A stretch of DNA of 64,000 nt from NCBI GenBank assembly GCA_030673895.1, contig JAUTCR010000025.1, positions 1 through 64,000 of the forward strand, written 5' to 3'. This DNA is from Verrucomicrobiota bacterium JB023 (lineage in GTDB: Bacteria; Verrucomicrobiota; Verrucomicrobiia; Verrucomicrobiales; Akkermansiaceae). The position numbers and the translations under genes are program-made. Under the pieces are notes generated by a model. That model saw only the letters and a list, made by a program, of their open reading frames with translations. It had not been told where the DNA came from and did not search any database. Below, in pieces: positions 51,406 to 60,750 of the stretch. Position 1 is the stretch's first letter, and the number at the start of each line of letters is the position of its first letter.

Positions 51406-52710
51406 TTATTCGCCCTCGCTGGAGCTGCCCAAGGCGGCTGCCCGATCGGCCTCTGGCAAGGAGTTTAACCATTGGTTGGCAGCCTCCTCGTCCTGGCCTT
51501 TCCAGGTCTCGTAGAGGCCTTCATAGTTGGATTGTCTTTGTGAGTCGTCCAAGACCTGACCATACCATTCCGCCGCTCTTTCCGGCTGGCTATTAAGGAG
51601 CTGTGACCCGGCCTGCTCGTAGACCGCATCGGTATGAAACTCGTCCCCCTGATTGCGCAACCAGTCCGAGGCTTGGGCTTCGTCGTTGCCAACCCATCGG
51701 GCGAAGGTTCCGGCAATTTCATCTCCCGCGTTCTCCTGACCTTGCAAGGTCTCGCTTTGCCACTCCAACGCGGCAGCCGGATCGTGGCGGCCCCAAGAGC
51801 TGCCGAGTTGTTCTTCCAGTTCAGCCCGGCGTTCCGCTGCTGGATTGAACTCGTCCAGCAGGGCAACGGCCTGCTCCGGATCTTGCCAGACCAAGCTTCG
51901 GACCATGGTGTCCTGTGCCTCGTGGAGCGTCTCCGTATTCTTTCCTTGCAGATAGGAGATTAGCTGGGCGCGCTTTTCTCCGTCAGACGCGTAGTTCTGG
52001 GCCAATTGTTCAATCACGGTCGATTGGGTGCTTTCGTCGAGACCCTCAATCTTCGCCATGGTGCCGTCAAAATCGGTGCGAGCCTTAACCGCATAATACA
52101 TGGCCTCGAATCGTTCCTTACCCATGCCAAAGCCACCCGCCAGCTTGTCGCCGTTCTCCTCGATCCAATTGTAGGCATCATCCGGGGCATTGCGCATCCA
52201 CCCCATCATCGCGCCCATGAGTCCGGACATCTTGAGCATCGGTTGCTCAATGCCCATCGCGACCTCGACGGCCGCAGGCCCATCCTTGGCAGCGAGACGA
52301 TTCAGCAGGATCATCCGAACCGCCATCATCTCTTGTCCCCCGCCCGCTTCCTCAAGCGACGCGAGAAGACCTTCGATCTCGTAAGCATCCAGATACTGGA
52401 CCATGTCCCAGATATTGAACATCGACTCGAAGTCCATCATCGCCATGGGAGAGCGTTTGAGCTCTTCAATCAGCTCTTCCAGTCCTCGCTCGGGATCGCG
52501 TGATAATTCGTAGCCTCGCGTATTGACGCCAGAGGATGTTGCCGTGAGTTCGGCTGACTGGCGGCGCTCCATCTCTGCCTTGAGCGCGGCCAGCTCCCGT
52601 TTCGCGGACTCTGCCGCTGCATCGTCAGCGCCGGAGCTGCCTGCAAAAAAACCGAGCATACCGGTGATCACCCCAAAGGCGATCATGATCCCCATTTCCT
52701 TACTTTTCAT
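51406..52710 (-). CDS. Membrane-anchored repeat protein of unknown function
   Basis: A 434-residue protein with an N-terminal membrane helix (about 7-26), a charged coiled coil (about 32-55) and helical repeats. In the C-terminal half four repeats of about 35-40 residues share the pattern W-x4-D/E-x-x-A-A-x-W: SSWGRHDPAAALEWQ, FARWVGNDEAQASDWL, LLNSQPERAAEWYGQ and ETWKGQDEEAANQWLNSLP. Such repeat proteins are numerous in Verrucomicrobiota genomes (known pattern, no function). It may work as a scaffold in the periplasm. It is 45 bp from the cobalamin adenosyltransferase gene upstream. Confidence 0.75.
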   Translation of the reverse strand: MKSKEMGIMIAFGVITGMLGFFAGSSGADDAAAESAKRELAALKAEMERRQSAELTATSSGVNTRGYELSRDPERGLEELIEELKRSPMAMMDFESMFNIWDMVQYLDAYEIEGLLASLEEAGGGQEMMAVRMILLNRLAAKDGPAAVEVAMGIEQPMLKMSGLMGAMMGWMRNAPDDAYNWIEENGDKLAGGFGMGKERFEAMYYAVKARTDFDGTMAKIEGLDESTQSTVIEQLAQNYASDGEKRAQLISYLQGKNTETLHEAQDTMVRSLVWQDPEQAVALLDEFNPAAERRAELEEQLGSSWGRHDPAAALEWQSETLQGQENAGDEIAGTFARWVGNDEAQASDWLRNQGDEFHTDAVYEQAGSQLLNSQPERAAEWYGQVLDDSQRQSNYEGLYETWKGQDEEAANQWLNSLPEADRAAALGSSSEGE

Positions 52711-52755
52711 CGTTCTCCAAGGTGGAACATCTGCTGATTTTCGCCAATCGGAAAA

Positions 52756-53289
52756 TCACGCACCTCGGTCAGTTTCCTCCCAGCGAGCAGAAAGCCAGAG
52801 GAAATCGGATAAGCGATTGAGGAACAGACGCACCTCAATCTGCGAGGCTTCTTTGCCCAATTCCAAGACCCGTCGCTCCGCCCGACGGCAAATGGTCCGG
52901 GCTTGATCCAGAAATGCCGCAGCCAAGCTCCCCGAAGCACCGGGACGTGCCCAGCCCTCGAAGCGGACTCCTGCCTTTTCAATATCCCTTCCCCAATTTT
53001 CCAAAGCCAAGACGTCGTCCTGGGAGACGATGGGCATGCCATCTTCCTGATATCGCGTCCAATCCGCAGGCAGCACGGCCAGCTCTCCCATCAATCCCAC
53101 CAAGCGCCCTTGGATCCAGTCGATGCGCTTGACGAGCTCTTGACCGGAATGACACCGCACGAGGCCAAGCCCCGTGTTGAGCTCGTCAATTGCGCCCAGT
53201 GCCTCGACCCGGGGAGAGGCCTTCGCGACCCGGCGTCCGTATAGCAAATCGGTCTCTCCGGAATCACCCCGGCCAGTCATCACACTCAT
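52756..53289 (-). CDS. PduO-type cob(I)alamin adenosyltransferase
   Basis: Adenosylates reduced cobalamin with ATP to give coenzyme B12. Marks: TGRGDSGETDLLYGRRVAK and SPRVEALGAIDELN at the start, QARTICRRAERRVLELG and LNRLSDFLWLSARWEE at the end, all standard for the PduO/MMAB family. The 177 residues match the family length. Cytoplasmic trimer. The next gene downstream (repeat protein) is 45 bp away in the same direction. Confidence 0.95.
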   Translation of the reverse strand: MSVMTGRGDSGETDLLYGRRVAKASPRVEALGAIDELNTGLGLVRCHSGQELVKRIDWIQGRLVGLMGELAVLPADWTRYQEDGMPIVSQDDVLALENWGRDIEKAGVRFEGWARPGASGSLAAAFLDQARTICRRAERRVLELGKEASQIEVRLFLNRLSDFLWLSARWEETDRGA

Positions 53290-53386
53290 CGCCGGAGCCT
53301 AGCCTCCCCGTTCAGCGACGTCCACCCGCGCTTGCCAATTCCGCCCTCGACATCATCAAGGCGGCCCGCCAGCCTCTCGCGCGGAC

Positions 53387-54229
53387 ATGAAAAACACATT
53401 CCTTCGCCTGTTCGCAGGCATTGTCGTCGCCAGCCCGCTCTTTGCGCAAGACGCTCCCGTCGCTCCTGAAGAGCCTGTCGCTCCCGCGGAGCCTGTTGCA
53501 GAAACTGACCCTGCCGTCATCAAATCCGATTCCTCCTACGGATTCGGTTACAACAACGGCCAGCAGTTCAAGCGCATGATGAGCCAGTTCGGCCTGACCG
53601 CCGAAGACATTGACACCGATCGCTTCATCGCGGGATTCATGGATGCCATCGCGGAGAAGGAAGCTGAAGGCGGCCAAGAAAAGCTGAATGCAGCCATGCT
53701 GGGCCTGCGCAACATCCTCCAAGAACGTGAGCAGAAGGTAGCCGCTGAGAACCTCGAGAAGGCCAAAGCCTTTCTCGCGGAGAACAAAGAACGCGAAGGC
53801 ATCAAGACCACCGAATCCGGCTTGCAATATGAGGTGCTCGAAGAGGGCGAGGGCGACGTCTATGATGGCACGCAGAACGCCCGTTTCCTCGTGAACTACA
53901 AGGGCACCTTGATTGACGGGACTGAGTTCGATGCCTCTCCCGAAGGACAGCCGGTTCCCATGACTCTCAGCGTGGTGCCTGGTTTCAAGGAAGCTCTCAC
54001 CACCATGCCGGTCGGTGCCAAGTGGAAGATCTACCTCTCGCCCGAACTCGCTTACGGCGAGCAACGTCGCAGCGATTTGATCGAGCCAAACTCCGTGCTC
54101 ATCTTCGAACTTGAGCTCGTCGAGATTCAAAAGCCTGCTCCCAAGCCGAAGGCAGTCTCACCTCCCATCCAGATCCCACCAGCACCTGAAAAGGCTCCCG
54201 AAAACGCCACTGAAAAAGCGGCCGAATAA
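53387..54229 (+). CDS. FKBP-type peptidyl-prolyl cis-trans isomerase (Mip-like)
   Basis: A 280-residue exported isomerase. A signal peptide (to about residue 18) is followed by a Pro/Glu/Ala-rich segment (about 20-43), the Mip-type helical dimerisation domain (about 50-135, with YGFGYNNGQQFKRMMSQFG) and the FKBP domain (about 140-245). FKBP marks are VNYKGTLIDGTEFDASPEGQ, VVPGFKEALTTMPVGAKWKI, YLSPELAYGEQ and IEPNSVLIFELELVEI. A Pro/Ala/Lys-rich tail ends the protein. It is followed by a clear terminator. It folds periplasmic proteins. Confidence 0.95.
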   Translation: MKNTFLRLFAGIVVASPLFAQDAPVAPEEPVAPAEPVAETDPAVIKSDSSYGFGYNNGQQFKRMMSQFGLTAEDIDTDRFIAGFMDAIAEKEAEGGQEKLNAAMLGLRNILQEREQKVAAENLEKAKAFLAENKEREGIKTTESGLQYEVLEEGEGDVYDGTQNARFLVNYKGTLIDGTEFDASPEGQPVPMTLSVVPGFKEALTTMPVGAKWKIYLSPELAYGEQRRSDLIEPNSVLIFELELVEIQKPAPKPKAVSPPIQIPPAPEKAPENATEKAAE

Positions 54230-54254
54230 TCAGGCAGCAAATTAGGAACGTCAG

Positions 54255-54282
54255 AGGCCCGGAATGACTCCGGGCCTTTTTT
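54255..54282 (+). terminator. Intrinsic terminator of the FKBP gene
   Basis: GGCCCGGA (54256-54263), 5-nt loop, TCCGGGCC (54269-54276), then TTTTTT (54277-54282). A perfect GC-rich 8-bp stem with T-run, 26 bp after the FKBP stop. Confidence 0.9.
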
Positions 54283-54311
54283 GTGCCAGCGAGGAGACGC
54301 TAGCGAAGGCC

Positions 54312-54809
54312 TTAGAGTTCGACCTCAAAGAAGTCACGCATCACCTTGCGATAGACCTCTTGCTTGAAGCCCGGCAGCCAGTCCAACTGAAACTCCGCCG
54401 GATCAATCCACTTGTAGGTGCGGAACTCACGCGGTTGCTGATTCACATCGATGACCGCCTCTTTGTCCGTCAGCCGGCAGAGATAATAGGTCTGCTCTTG
54501 TCCGTCGAACCAGCCGCGACGTTTCTTCTTCTGCTTAATCTCAGGCGGATAGAGGTAACGGTAGCCACCCTTCATCTCGACGACCTCGTAACTCTCGGGC
54601 GTGAGGCCGACTTCTTCCCTGACTTCGCGCAGGAGAGCCTCTTCCAGAGTCTCTCCGCGGTCGACTCCTCCTTGGGGAAACTGCCAGGCTCCCTTCACCT
54701 TCATCCGCTCGCAAATGAGCAATTTGCCGTCATCACGGACTAGCAGGATCGCTACATTGGGTCGGTATTCGAGCATCTCCGCGTCAATTTGGCAGAATTG
54801 CGCAGCCAC
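54312..54809 (-). CDS. rppH: RNA pyrophosphohydrolase-like Nudix hydrolase
   Basis: A 165-residue Nudix enzyme that removes pyrophosphate from 5' ends of mRNA or hydrolyses Ap4A. The Nudix box reads [20 protein letters not shown] and then VGL (GX5EX7REUXEEXGU). The start [20 protein letters not shown] and WQFPQGG, plus EQTYYLCRL and [12 protein letters not shown], are the RppH/YgdP pattern. The Met at residue 12 (54776) is the more usual start. Confidence 0.92.
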   Translation of the reverse strand: MAAQFCQIDAEMLEYRPNVAILLVRDDGKLLICERMKVKGAWQFPQGGVDRGETLEEALLREVREEVGLTPESYEVVEMKGGYRYLYPPEIKQKKKRRGWFDGQEQTYYLCRLTDKEAVIDVNQQPREFRTYKWIDPAEFQLDWLPGFKQEVYRKVMRDFFEVEL

Positions 54810-54922
54810 TCAACCCTGTGGCTAAAATTTAACGTCATTCACGGAAAAGGAAGGCAGCACAATCCCCTGCCCGAGCCCGGTTTTTTCTTTCGCGCCGGAT
54901 CAGGCACCCTTAGCTTGCAGGC

Positions 54923-55477
54923 ATGAAATCACTTCCCGTCATCTTGTGGCTGCTGGCCCTTCCCTGCCTTTCGCTTGCACAAACGACCGGCGACACCTCG
55001 GCAACAGAGGATGAGGACCTTCCGGAGGAAACCCAGAACGCGACCGATGAGGAGGATCTGCGCCGCTTTTGGCAGCTCGCTTTGCCGGAAGGCAATTTCC
55101 TAGTGAGCCTCGACCGTATCGCCTCAATCTCCAAGCACAGCTACCTACTCGATGGAGGCCTTGTCGTCACCGAGGTGACCATCGACACCATCGGAAATGC
55201 GCTGTGCCGGATCTATCAGATCACTCCCGCAGGAGAAGACTCCCAGCTGAATATCGCTCAGCAGGCGACGCAGCGGGCCCGTGAGCTGACCAGCCGGGGC
55301 GAGAGTCTCACCGGAGCCGATATCAATACAATGGTGCAAAAAACTTACCCCCACACCACGCACGCCAAAACCATCGAGTATCGAGTGAAAGAGAAAGCCA
55401 CCTTGAATGCACTTTATTCCTCCCTCACGACCGCTTTGGTGCAGGGCAAGGGTCGAACCTTCACCATTGCCCAATAG
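54923..55477 (+). CDS. Secreted protein of unknown function
   Basis: A 184-residue exported protein: signal peptide MKSLPVILWLLALPCLSLAQ, an acidic disordered start (residues about 21-47), then a compact domain (about 48-184) with WQLALPEGNFLVSLDRIASI and SRGESLTGADINTMVQKTYP, then YRVKEKATLNALYSSL. No family recognised. It stands alone between rppH and pgsA. Confidence 0.75.
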   Translation: MKSLPVILWLLALPCLSLAQTTGDTSATEDEDLPEETQNATDEEDLRRFWQLALPEGNFLVSLDRIASISKHSYLLDGGLVVTEVTIDTIGNALCRIYQITPAGEDSQLNIAQQATQRARELTSRGESLTGADINTMVQKTYPHTTHAKTIEYRVKEKATLNALYSSLTTALVQGKGRTFTIAQ

Positions 55478-55643
55478 TGTTCCATCGGGGCTCCGTTGGG
55501 GTCTCCCTGTCGGAGAGGCCTTCCTTCAGCACAACTCGGCGGGATGACAGAAGGATCACCGGATTTATTGTCAGATCTTGCTTAGGTCGTTGGTCCCCAA
55601 GCTGGCCCGGCCTTCGTGCTTCCCTCCCCTTTCTATATTTCTC

Positions 55644-56210
55644 ATGAATCTACCAAATTCCATCACCGTCGCCCGCTTGGTTCTCACCGCGGTCTTTGTG
55701 GCCGCTGCCTCGGCCAATACAACGACGGGCAACTGGATTGCACTTGTTGCTTTCATCATTGCGGCCATCTCCGATTTCCTCGATGGCTATCTGGCGAGGA
55801 AGATGAATCTCGTCACTTCGCTGGGGAAGCTTCTCGATCCATTGGCGGACAAGATATTGGTGGCATCCGCATTCGTTCTGCTCTCTGCCAAGGGCCTCTG
55901 CCCGGTCTGGGTCACCTCCGTCATCATCGCCCGGGAGTTTTTGGTGACCGGTCTGCGCCAGATCGCGGTGGAACAGGGCGAGGTCATCGCGGCCGACAAT
56001 CTGGGTAAATGGAAGACGACCTTTCAGCTCACCTTCTGCATCGCCGGCCTTGTCTGGTTGCTCGTGGCCGCAGCTCCAGAGAATCCCCTCCATCAACTCA
56101 CCGCGCCAGGCGGGTGGCTACAGATCATCAGCCTTTGGGGAGCCTTCGCGCTCACCGCTCTTTCCGGCTTCAATTACACTTGGAAGGGACGTCATCTCCT
56201 CAAGGGTTGA
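55644..56210 (+). CDS. pgsA: CDP-diacylglycerol--glycerol-3-phosphate 3-phosphatidyltransferase
   Basis: Makes phosphatidylglycerol phosphate in the inner membrane. The 188 residues start with MNLPNSITVARLVLTAVFVA (ATG 55644; the frame is open from 55578 but unlike the family). The CDP-alcohol phosphotransferase motif DG-x2-AR-x8-G-x3-D-x3-D reads DFLDGYLARKMNLVTSLGKL followed by LDPLADKIL. About five hydrophobic helices are present. Confidence 0.95.
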   Translation: MNLPNSITVARLVLTAVFVAAASANTTTGNWIALVAFIIAAISDFLDGYLARKMNLVTSLGKLLDPLADKILVASAFVLLSAKGLCPVWVTSVIIAREFLVTGLRQIAVEQGEVIAADNLGKWKTTFQLTFCIAGLVWLLVAAAPENPLHQLTAPGGWLQIISLWGAFALTALSGFNYTWKGRHLLKG

Positions 56211-56221
56211 GGTGTCGGCTT

Positions 56222-56617
56222 TCATGGCTTGGCGAGACCGAGCAAGGCCTCCGGCACACCATATTCTTCTGCCCAGACGAGGTAGAAGACATCACTGTGC
56301 CCCGCACTCCAGTCCACGAGGATCCAGCCCTTTCTGGTCTCTAGCCAGAGGGCGCAAGTATCGTCATTCCCCATTGGCTCGAAGCTGATAGAGGTCGCCC
56401 CCTCCAGGGAACGACCAGAGAAAAATGCCCACTTCCCCTCTCGTTTCAAACTGCCTTGGAACTTGACTGCGCTCGCAGCTTTGCCGGCCTGGGTCGCAAT
56501 TTCCGGACGGAGAAGGTCGAACATCACCTTCCGCAAACCTGATTCCGCCGAAACCTCCCGTACCTCGCCCTGCACGATAGCTGCCAATCCGAGCAGCATG
56601 AGTATCACTTGTTTCAT
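56222..56617 (-). CDS. Secreted protein, 131 residues (unknown)
   Basis: An exported protein with signal peptide MKQVILMLLGLAAIVQGEVR. The C-terminal half reads ALWLETRKGWILVDWSAGHS and DVFYLVWAEEYGVPEALLGL, a pattern seen in uncharacterised proteins of Bacteroidota/Verrucomicrobiota. The body has a beta-rich look. It stands 9 bp after trpE in the same direction, so it may be co-transcribed. Function unknown. Confidence 0.75.
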   Translation of the reverse strand: MKQVILMLLGLAAIVQGEVREVSAESGLRKVMFDLLRPEIATQAGKAASAVKFQGSLKREGKWAFFSGRSLEGATSISFEPMGNDDTCALWLETRKGWILVDWSAGHSDVFYLVWAEEYGVPEALLGLAKP

Positions 56618-56626
56618 CGACTCTTT

Positions 56627-58129
56627 CTACTGCTTCCCGCCGAGCGTTTTTGCCAAGCCGATGGCGCGCATCATTCCAGCTGCCTTATTGCGCGTCTCCT
56701 CATACTCGGAGGCGGGCACACTGTCCGCGACCACTCCGGCACCGGCTTGCACGTAGGCCTTGCCATCCTTGAGCAAGACGGTCCGCAGGGCGATGCAGGA
56801 GTCGTGGCTGCCATCCCAGCCAAAGTAACCGACGGCTCCCGAGTAGGCACCGCGCTTGGTCGTCTCCAGCTCATTGATGATTTGCATGGCCCGGATCTTG
56901 GGCGCTCCGCTCACCGTCCCCGCAGGGAAGGTCGCTCGCAAGACATCATAACTACTATGACTCCCGTCGAGGCGTCCGCTCACATTGGAAACAATATGCA
57001 TCACGTGGCTGTAACGCTCGATGATCATGAAATCATCCACCGAGACGCTGCCATGCTCAGCGATGCGGCCAACGTCATTGCGGGCCAAATCAACAAGCAT
57101 GAGGTGCTCGGCTCTCTCTTTCTCATCGTTAAGAAGGTCCTCGGCCAAGGCATCGTCTTCCTCCGGGGTTTTCCCTCTCCACCGCGTCCCTGCGATGGGT
57201 CTGATATCGATACGACCATTGATGGCACGCACGTGGACTTCAGGAGAGCTGCCCACCAGGGAGAAGTCACCTAGCTCGAGAATGAAAAGATAGGGCGAGG
57301 GATTAACGTGCCGAAGAGCCCGATAGAGATCAGTCGCCGCGCCGGGGAATTCGGTCTCGAAACGTTGGCTGGGAACCACCTGGAAGGCATCGCCTGCTGC
57401 AATGTATTCCTTGGCCGCGGCCACATTGGCCTCGTAGCGCTCGCGGGTGACATTGCTCTGCGGTTCCGGCGAATCAAATTCTACCAAACCATTGAGGGCT
57501 CGAATCTCGAGAGGTCGTTCCAACATTTCCTCCATCGCCGCGATCCGGCCCCGCGCATCCGCGAAAGCCTCTTCCGCCGACTCATGTTCGTCGATGAATG
57601 CATTAGCCACGACCAACAACCGGCGCAGCTTGTGATCAAAGACTAGCACCTCTCCCGCGAGCATGAAAAGAGCCTCCGGCAGGCCGAGATCGTCCTCTGG
57701 AACCTGCTTGATACTAGGCTCGAACACCCGCACGGCATCATAGCCGAGGAAGCCCACCGCGCCTCCATAGAACGGAGGCGCATCACCATGCTCAACAACC
57801 TCGAAACGCCCCATGATGCGCTCAAGAATCGCCAAGGGATCACCCTCTTCTTCTTCCACTCGACCATCGGCCCAGCGCATGACCGAGCGCGTCCCCCGCG
57901 CCTCCAAAATTCCTCGTGGATTGGTGCCGACCAGCGACCATCGCCCACTCGCATCCGTGCTCTCGGCACTTTCTAACAAAAAGCCGAACTTCCCATCCCG
58001 TATTTTCAGATAAGCGGCCAACGGAGTTTCAAAATCCGCCGCCAACTGGGCATAAACGGGCACGACATTCCCCTGCTCCGCCAATTGACGAAACTCTTCC
58101 AACTGAGGTCTTACCGCTACTTCGCGCAC
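56627..58129 (-). CDS. trpE: Anthranilate synthase component I
   Basis: Converts chorismate and ammonia (from the TrpG subunit) to anthranilate, first step of tryptophan synthesis. The 500 residues fit TrpE. The N-terminal domain (LLESAESTDASGRWSLVGTN) carries the Trp-binding ESxxxxGRxS pattern of feedback inhibition, and the catalytic domain follows: YLFILELGDFSLVGSSPEVH, RPIAGTRWRGKTPEED, HLMLVDLARNDVGRIA, ATFPAGTVSGAPKIRAM and VQAGAGVVADSVPASEYEET. No trpG is next to it. Confidence 0.95.
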   Translation of the reverse strand: MREVAVRPQLEEFRQLAEQGNVVPVYAQLAADFETPLAAYLKIRDGKFGFLLESAESTDASGRWSLVGTNPRGILEARGTRSVMRWADGRVEEEEGDPLAILERIMGRFEVVEHGDAPPFYGGAVGFLGYDAVRVFEPSIKQVPEDDLGLPEALFMLAGEVLVFDHKLRRLLVVANAFIDEHESAEEAFADARGRIAAMEEMLERPLEIRALNGLVEFDSPEPQSNVTRERYEANVAAAKEYIAAGDAFQVVPSQRFETEFPGAATDLYRALRHVNPSPYLFILELGDFSLVGSSPEVHVRAINGRIDIRPIAGTRWRGKTPEEDDALAEDLLNDEKERAEHLMLVDLARNDVGRIAEHGSVSVDDFMIIERYSHVMHIVSNVSGRLDGSHSSYDVLRATFPAGTVSGAPKIRAMQIINELETTKRGAYSGAVGYFGWDGSHDSCIALRTVLLKDGKAYVQAGAGVVADSVPASEYEETRNKAAGMMRAIGLAKTLGGKQ

Positions 58130-58181
58130 CCCGCGACCCTAGCTTTCCCGCTCCATAGCGCAAGGCTGCTGTCGGACCGTC

Positions 58182-58772
58182 TCACGAAGCCGATCGGCGC
58201 CCGATTCCTAGCTTCGCAACCAGATCGAAAAACAACGCCACCGAAGCCAGCCCGAGAAAGGCCCCGGCCACGGTCATCATCTCGACTTGCCCGGTGGTGC
58301 CCGTGAGCCCATGGCGTATCCGCTCCATCATTTCATCGGGAGTGAGGGCCTCATCCCGTGCGGCTCGCCTGGCCATCTCAATGCCCGCCTGCGCGTAGCT
58401 CCCGCAAACCAGCGAAAAGAAATAGCCCATCCCTCCCAAAACGATCAGTGCTGGCACATAGAGTAGACTGCCAACCGCCTCCCGGATCCGGGCATTCGGA
58501 AACTGGACACAACTGCGGGCGATGATACCAAGAATCAGAGCAACGGAGAGACACGCGAAACCGCCCACATTCCAGCGAGCCAACTCGACGAGCCACGAAA
58601 TCGTCGAGAGGCTCGTAAGATCTTCCCCGAAACCTGATCGCCCAACCGCCGCGTCCATCAACTCGAGAAGCTTATCAACCTGCAAACGAATCTGAAAACG
58701 GGTCCAATAAGCCGCGCCAAGATTCACCGCCAAGGCAATCAGCCCAACAAATAGCAGATGACGGCGTTTCAC
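58182..58772 (-). CDS. Membrane protein, unknown (three to four helices)
   Basis: A 196-residue protein with about three to four hydrophobic helices (residues about 5-25, 65-88, 98-125 and 165-187) and a polar segment between. Its last helix (MMTVAGAFLGLASVALFFDL) is weakly like TolQ/MotA-type end helices, not enough to assign. It is 52 bp upstream of trpE and may be co-transcribed. Confidence 0.65.
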   Translation of the reverse strand: MKRRHLLFVGLIALAVNLGAAYWTRFQIRLQVDKLLELMDAAVGRSGFGEDLTSLSTISWLVELARWNVGGFACLSVALILGIIARSCVQFPNARIREAVGSLLYVPALIVLGGMGYFFSLVCGSYAQAGIEMARRAARDEALTPDEMMERIRHGLTGTTGQVEMMTVAGAFLGLASVALFFDLVAKLGIGRRSAS

Positions 58773-58913
58773 GTTAAGGCTCCTGATTTAGGACGTGAGA
58801 TCTAATTGGAAGCCACTCAAAATCAGTTGATTTTAGCGCTCTGCCGCTGCTTTGGAGGAACATAGTCAGGCGACAATCCGAGTGAAAAGTCCTTGCGCGG
58901 AGTTAAGCCGAAC

Positions 58914-60290
58914 TCAGCCCAGCTTCTCCAAGAGAACCTGGCAAAGTTCGATGCCTTTCTCGAAGTTCTCGACGGTGAAGTTTTCGTTGGGCGAATGAAT
59001 CTGACAATCCGGGAGAGCCAACCCTAGCATCAAGGTGTCGACACCGAGGATCTCCTTCATCGATTGGATGATGGGAATGCTTCCTCCTTCGCGGATCAAG
59101 ACAGGCTCCTTGCCAAAGACATCCTTCAAGGCATCTTGGGCGGCCTTGCCTTCCTCGGAATGAGGGTCGCAGACGTAAGCCTTGCCGGAATGCCCCATTT
59201 CGATCTCGACGCGCACTCCTTCGGGAGCTTGCGCCATCAAGTGGGCTTCAACCCGTTGCAAAATTGTCGCCGGCTCCTGATCGGGCACGAGGCGGCAGGA
59301 CAACTTGAAACCCGCTTCAGCTGGCAGAACGGTCTTGGAGCCTTCTCCCTGGTAGCCGCCCCACATGCCATTCACCTCACAAGTGGGTCGCCCCCAGATA
59401 CGCTCCGCCGGGCTGTATCCTTCTTCACCCGAGAGGGCCGGAGAGCCGGTGACTGCTAACAAGTCGGCATCATCCATCCCGGGAACAGATTGCCACATCT
59501 CCCGCTCCCAATCCTCCAGAGGCACGACCTCATCGTAGAATCCAGGCACGGCTACCCGGCCCTGTTCGTCATGCAGGCTCGCCATCAAGCGAGCGGCCAC
59601 GGTTGCGGGATTGGCCACCGAACCACCGTAAACACCCGAATGAAGATCCTTGTCAGGTCCATAGACCTTCACCTCGCAACAAGCGATTCCCCGCAAGCCG
59701 TAGCCCAAGGTCGGCTCGCCCTCCGCGACCATGCCGGTGTCACTGACCACAATCACGTCGCAAGCCAGCTCTTCCTTCCGCTCTTCCAGAAAGGCGGGCA
59801 GATTGGGACTGCCGATCTCCTCTTCTCCTTCTAACAAGAAGATCAGATTCACAGGCAATTCGCCCTTTTCCTTTAACATCGCTTCCACTCCTAACAGGTG
59901 GGCCATGTGCTGCCCCTTGTTATCGGTCGCGCCGCGCGCCCAGATTTTTCCGTCCTTGATGACGGGCTCGAAGGGCTCGCTATCCCAGAGATTGAGTGGG
60001 TCCACCGGTTGCACATCATAGTGGCCGTAGATGAGGACCGTTTTCCGGCCTTCTTTGCGTTCATTACGGGCGATGACGACCGGGTGCTTCGCAGTTTCAT
60101 GCAACTGGGCCTCCAGACCCATGCCCTTGAATTTTTCAACATACCACTCGCCGCAGGCTCGCACATCGCCAGCATGCTTCGAGTCCGTGGAAATGCTGGG
60201 GAAGCGCAGCACCGAAAAGAGATCCTCCATCGCTTGAGACATGGCGGGAGACTGGGCGGTAGAGGCTTCGGGCTCAATGCGAATTTGCAC
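58914..60290 (-). CDS. M20-family dipeptidase
   Basis: A 458-residue zinc peptidase of the PepV/CNDP-like M20 branch. The metal His/Asp are in YGHYDVQPVDPLNLW, the bridging Asp in GATDNKGQHMAHLLG, the catalytic Glu in FLLEGEEEIGSPNL, and Asp/His later in VVSDTGMVAEGEPTLGYGLR. The lid/dimerisation domain covers about residues 205-350. It degrades small peptides in the cytoplasm. The gene ends 141 bp before the membrane-protein gene upstream of trpE. Confidence 0.93.
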   Translation of the reverse strand: MQIRIEPEASTAQSPAMSQAMEDLFSVLRFPSISTDSKHAGDVRACGEWYVEKFKGMGLEAQLHETAKHPVVIARNERKEGRKTVLIYGHYDVQPVDPLNLWDSEPFEPVIKDGKIWARGATDNKGQHMAHLLGVEAMLKEKGELPVNLIFLLEGEEEIGSPNLPAFLEERKEELACDVIVVSDTGMVAEGEPTLGYGLRGIACCEVKVYGPDKDLHSGVYGGSVANPATVAARLMASLHDEQGRVAVPGFYDEVVPLEDWEREMWQSVPGMDDADLLAVTGSPALSGEEGYSPAERIWGRPTCEVNGMWGGYQGEGSKTVLPAEAGFKLSCRLVPDQEPATILQRVEAHLMAQAPEGVRVEIEMGHSGKAYVCDPHSEEGKAAQDALKDVFGKEPVLIREGGSIPIIQSMKEILGVDTLMLGLALPDCQIHSPNENFTVENFEKGIELCQVLLEKLG

Positions 60291-60318
60291 CAGCTTGCCG
60301 AGGGAGCTTCGTCACTCC

Positions 60319-60606
60319 TTACTTCCAGTCTTCCTCTTCCATGATCTCCCGCCGCACCCGCGATGCGTCATAGACTGCGAGTAGGAGCATCCAGATGGTG
60401 AGAAAGGCGGCCATCCCCCACCAGGCGAGGAATCGAAGCGGCGTCTCCCCCACCCACTCGCGGAGCGGCCAATTGCCAAGAACGAGCAAGACGAGGATGC
60501 CAATCAGAAGCTGGGCCAAGAAGCGGCGCCGTGAAGGACGGTCATGCAGAAGAGCCTTGGAGAACATCCAAACATCGACCAGGAAACTCTGCTTCTTCTC
60601 GCCCAT
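60319..60606 (-). CDS. Small membrane protein, 95 residues (unknown)
   Basis: A membrane protein with two helices (about residues 31-50 and 60-80) and a charged C-terminus (SRVRREIMEEEDWK). I take the ATG at 60606; the frame continues upstream to 60978 but that part overlaps the start of the kinase gene and lacks coding character. It ends 28 bp upstream of the M20 gene start and is probably co-transcribed with it. No family recognised. Confidence 0.65.
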   Translation of the reverse strand: MGEKKQSFLVDVWMFSKALLHDRPSRRRFLAQLLIGILVLLVLGNWPLREWVGETPLRFLAWWGMAAFLTIWMLLLAVYDASRVRREIMEEEDWK

Positions 60607-60750
60607 CGCGGGCAAACTCCCCCAAAGCGCGCCGGATTTCAAAGGAGAAATTCGGCGGAGCTGCCCCCTGCGCCGAATTGGTGGAGCGGAAATGTCGCCC
60701 TTTCTCGAACTTCGTCTCCATCTCGCGCGATTCGTGGGTAAAATCCCGGC

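Noticed and set aside
53312-54130. A 272-codon minus-strand frame opposite the FKBP gene
   Set aside because: Shadow; the FKBP domain is certain on the plus strand.
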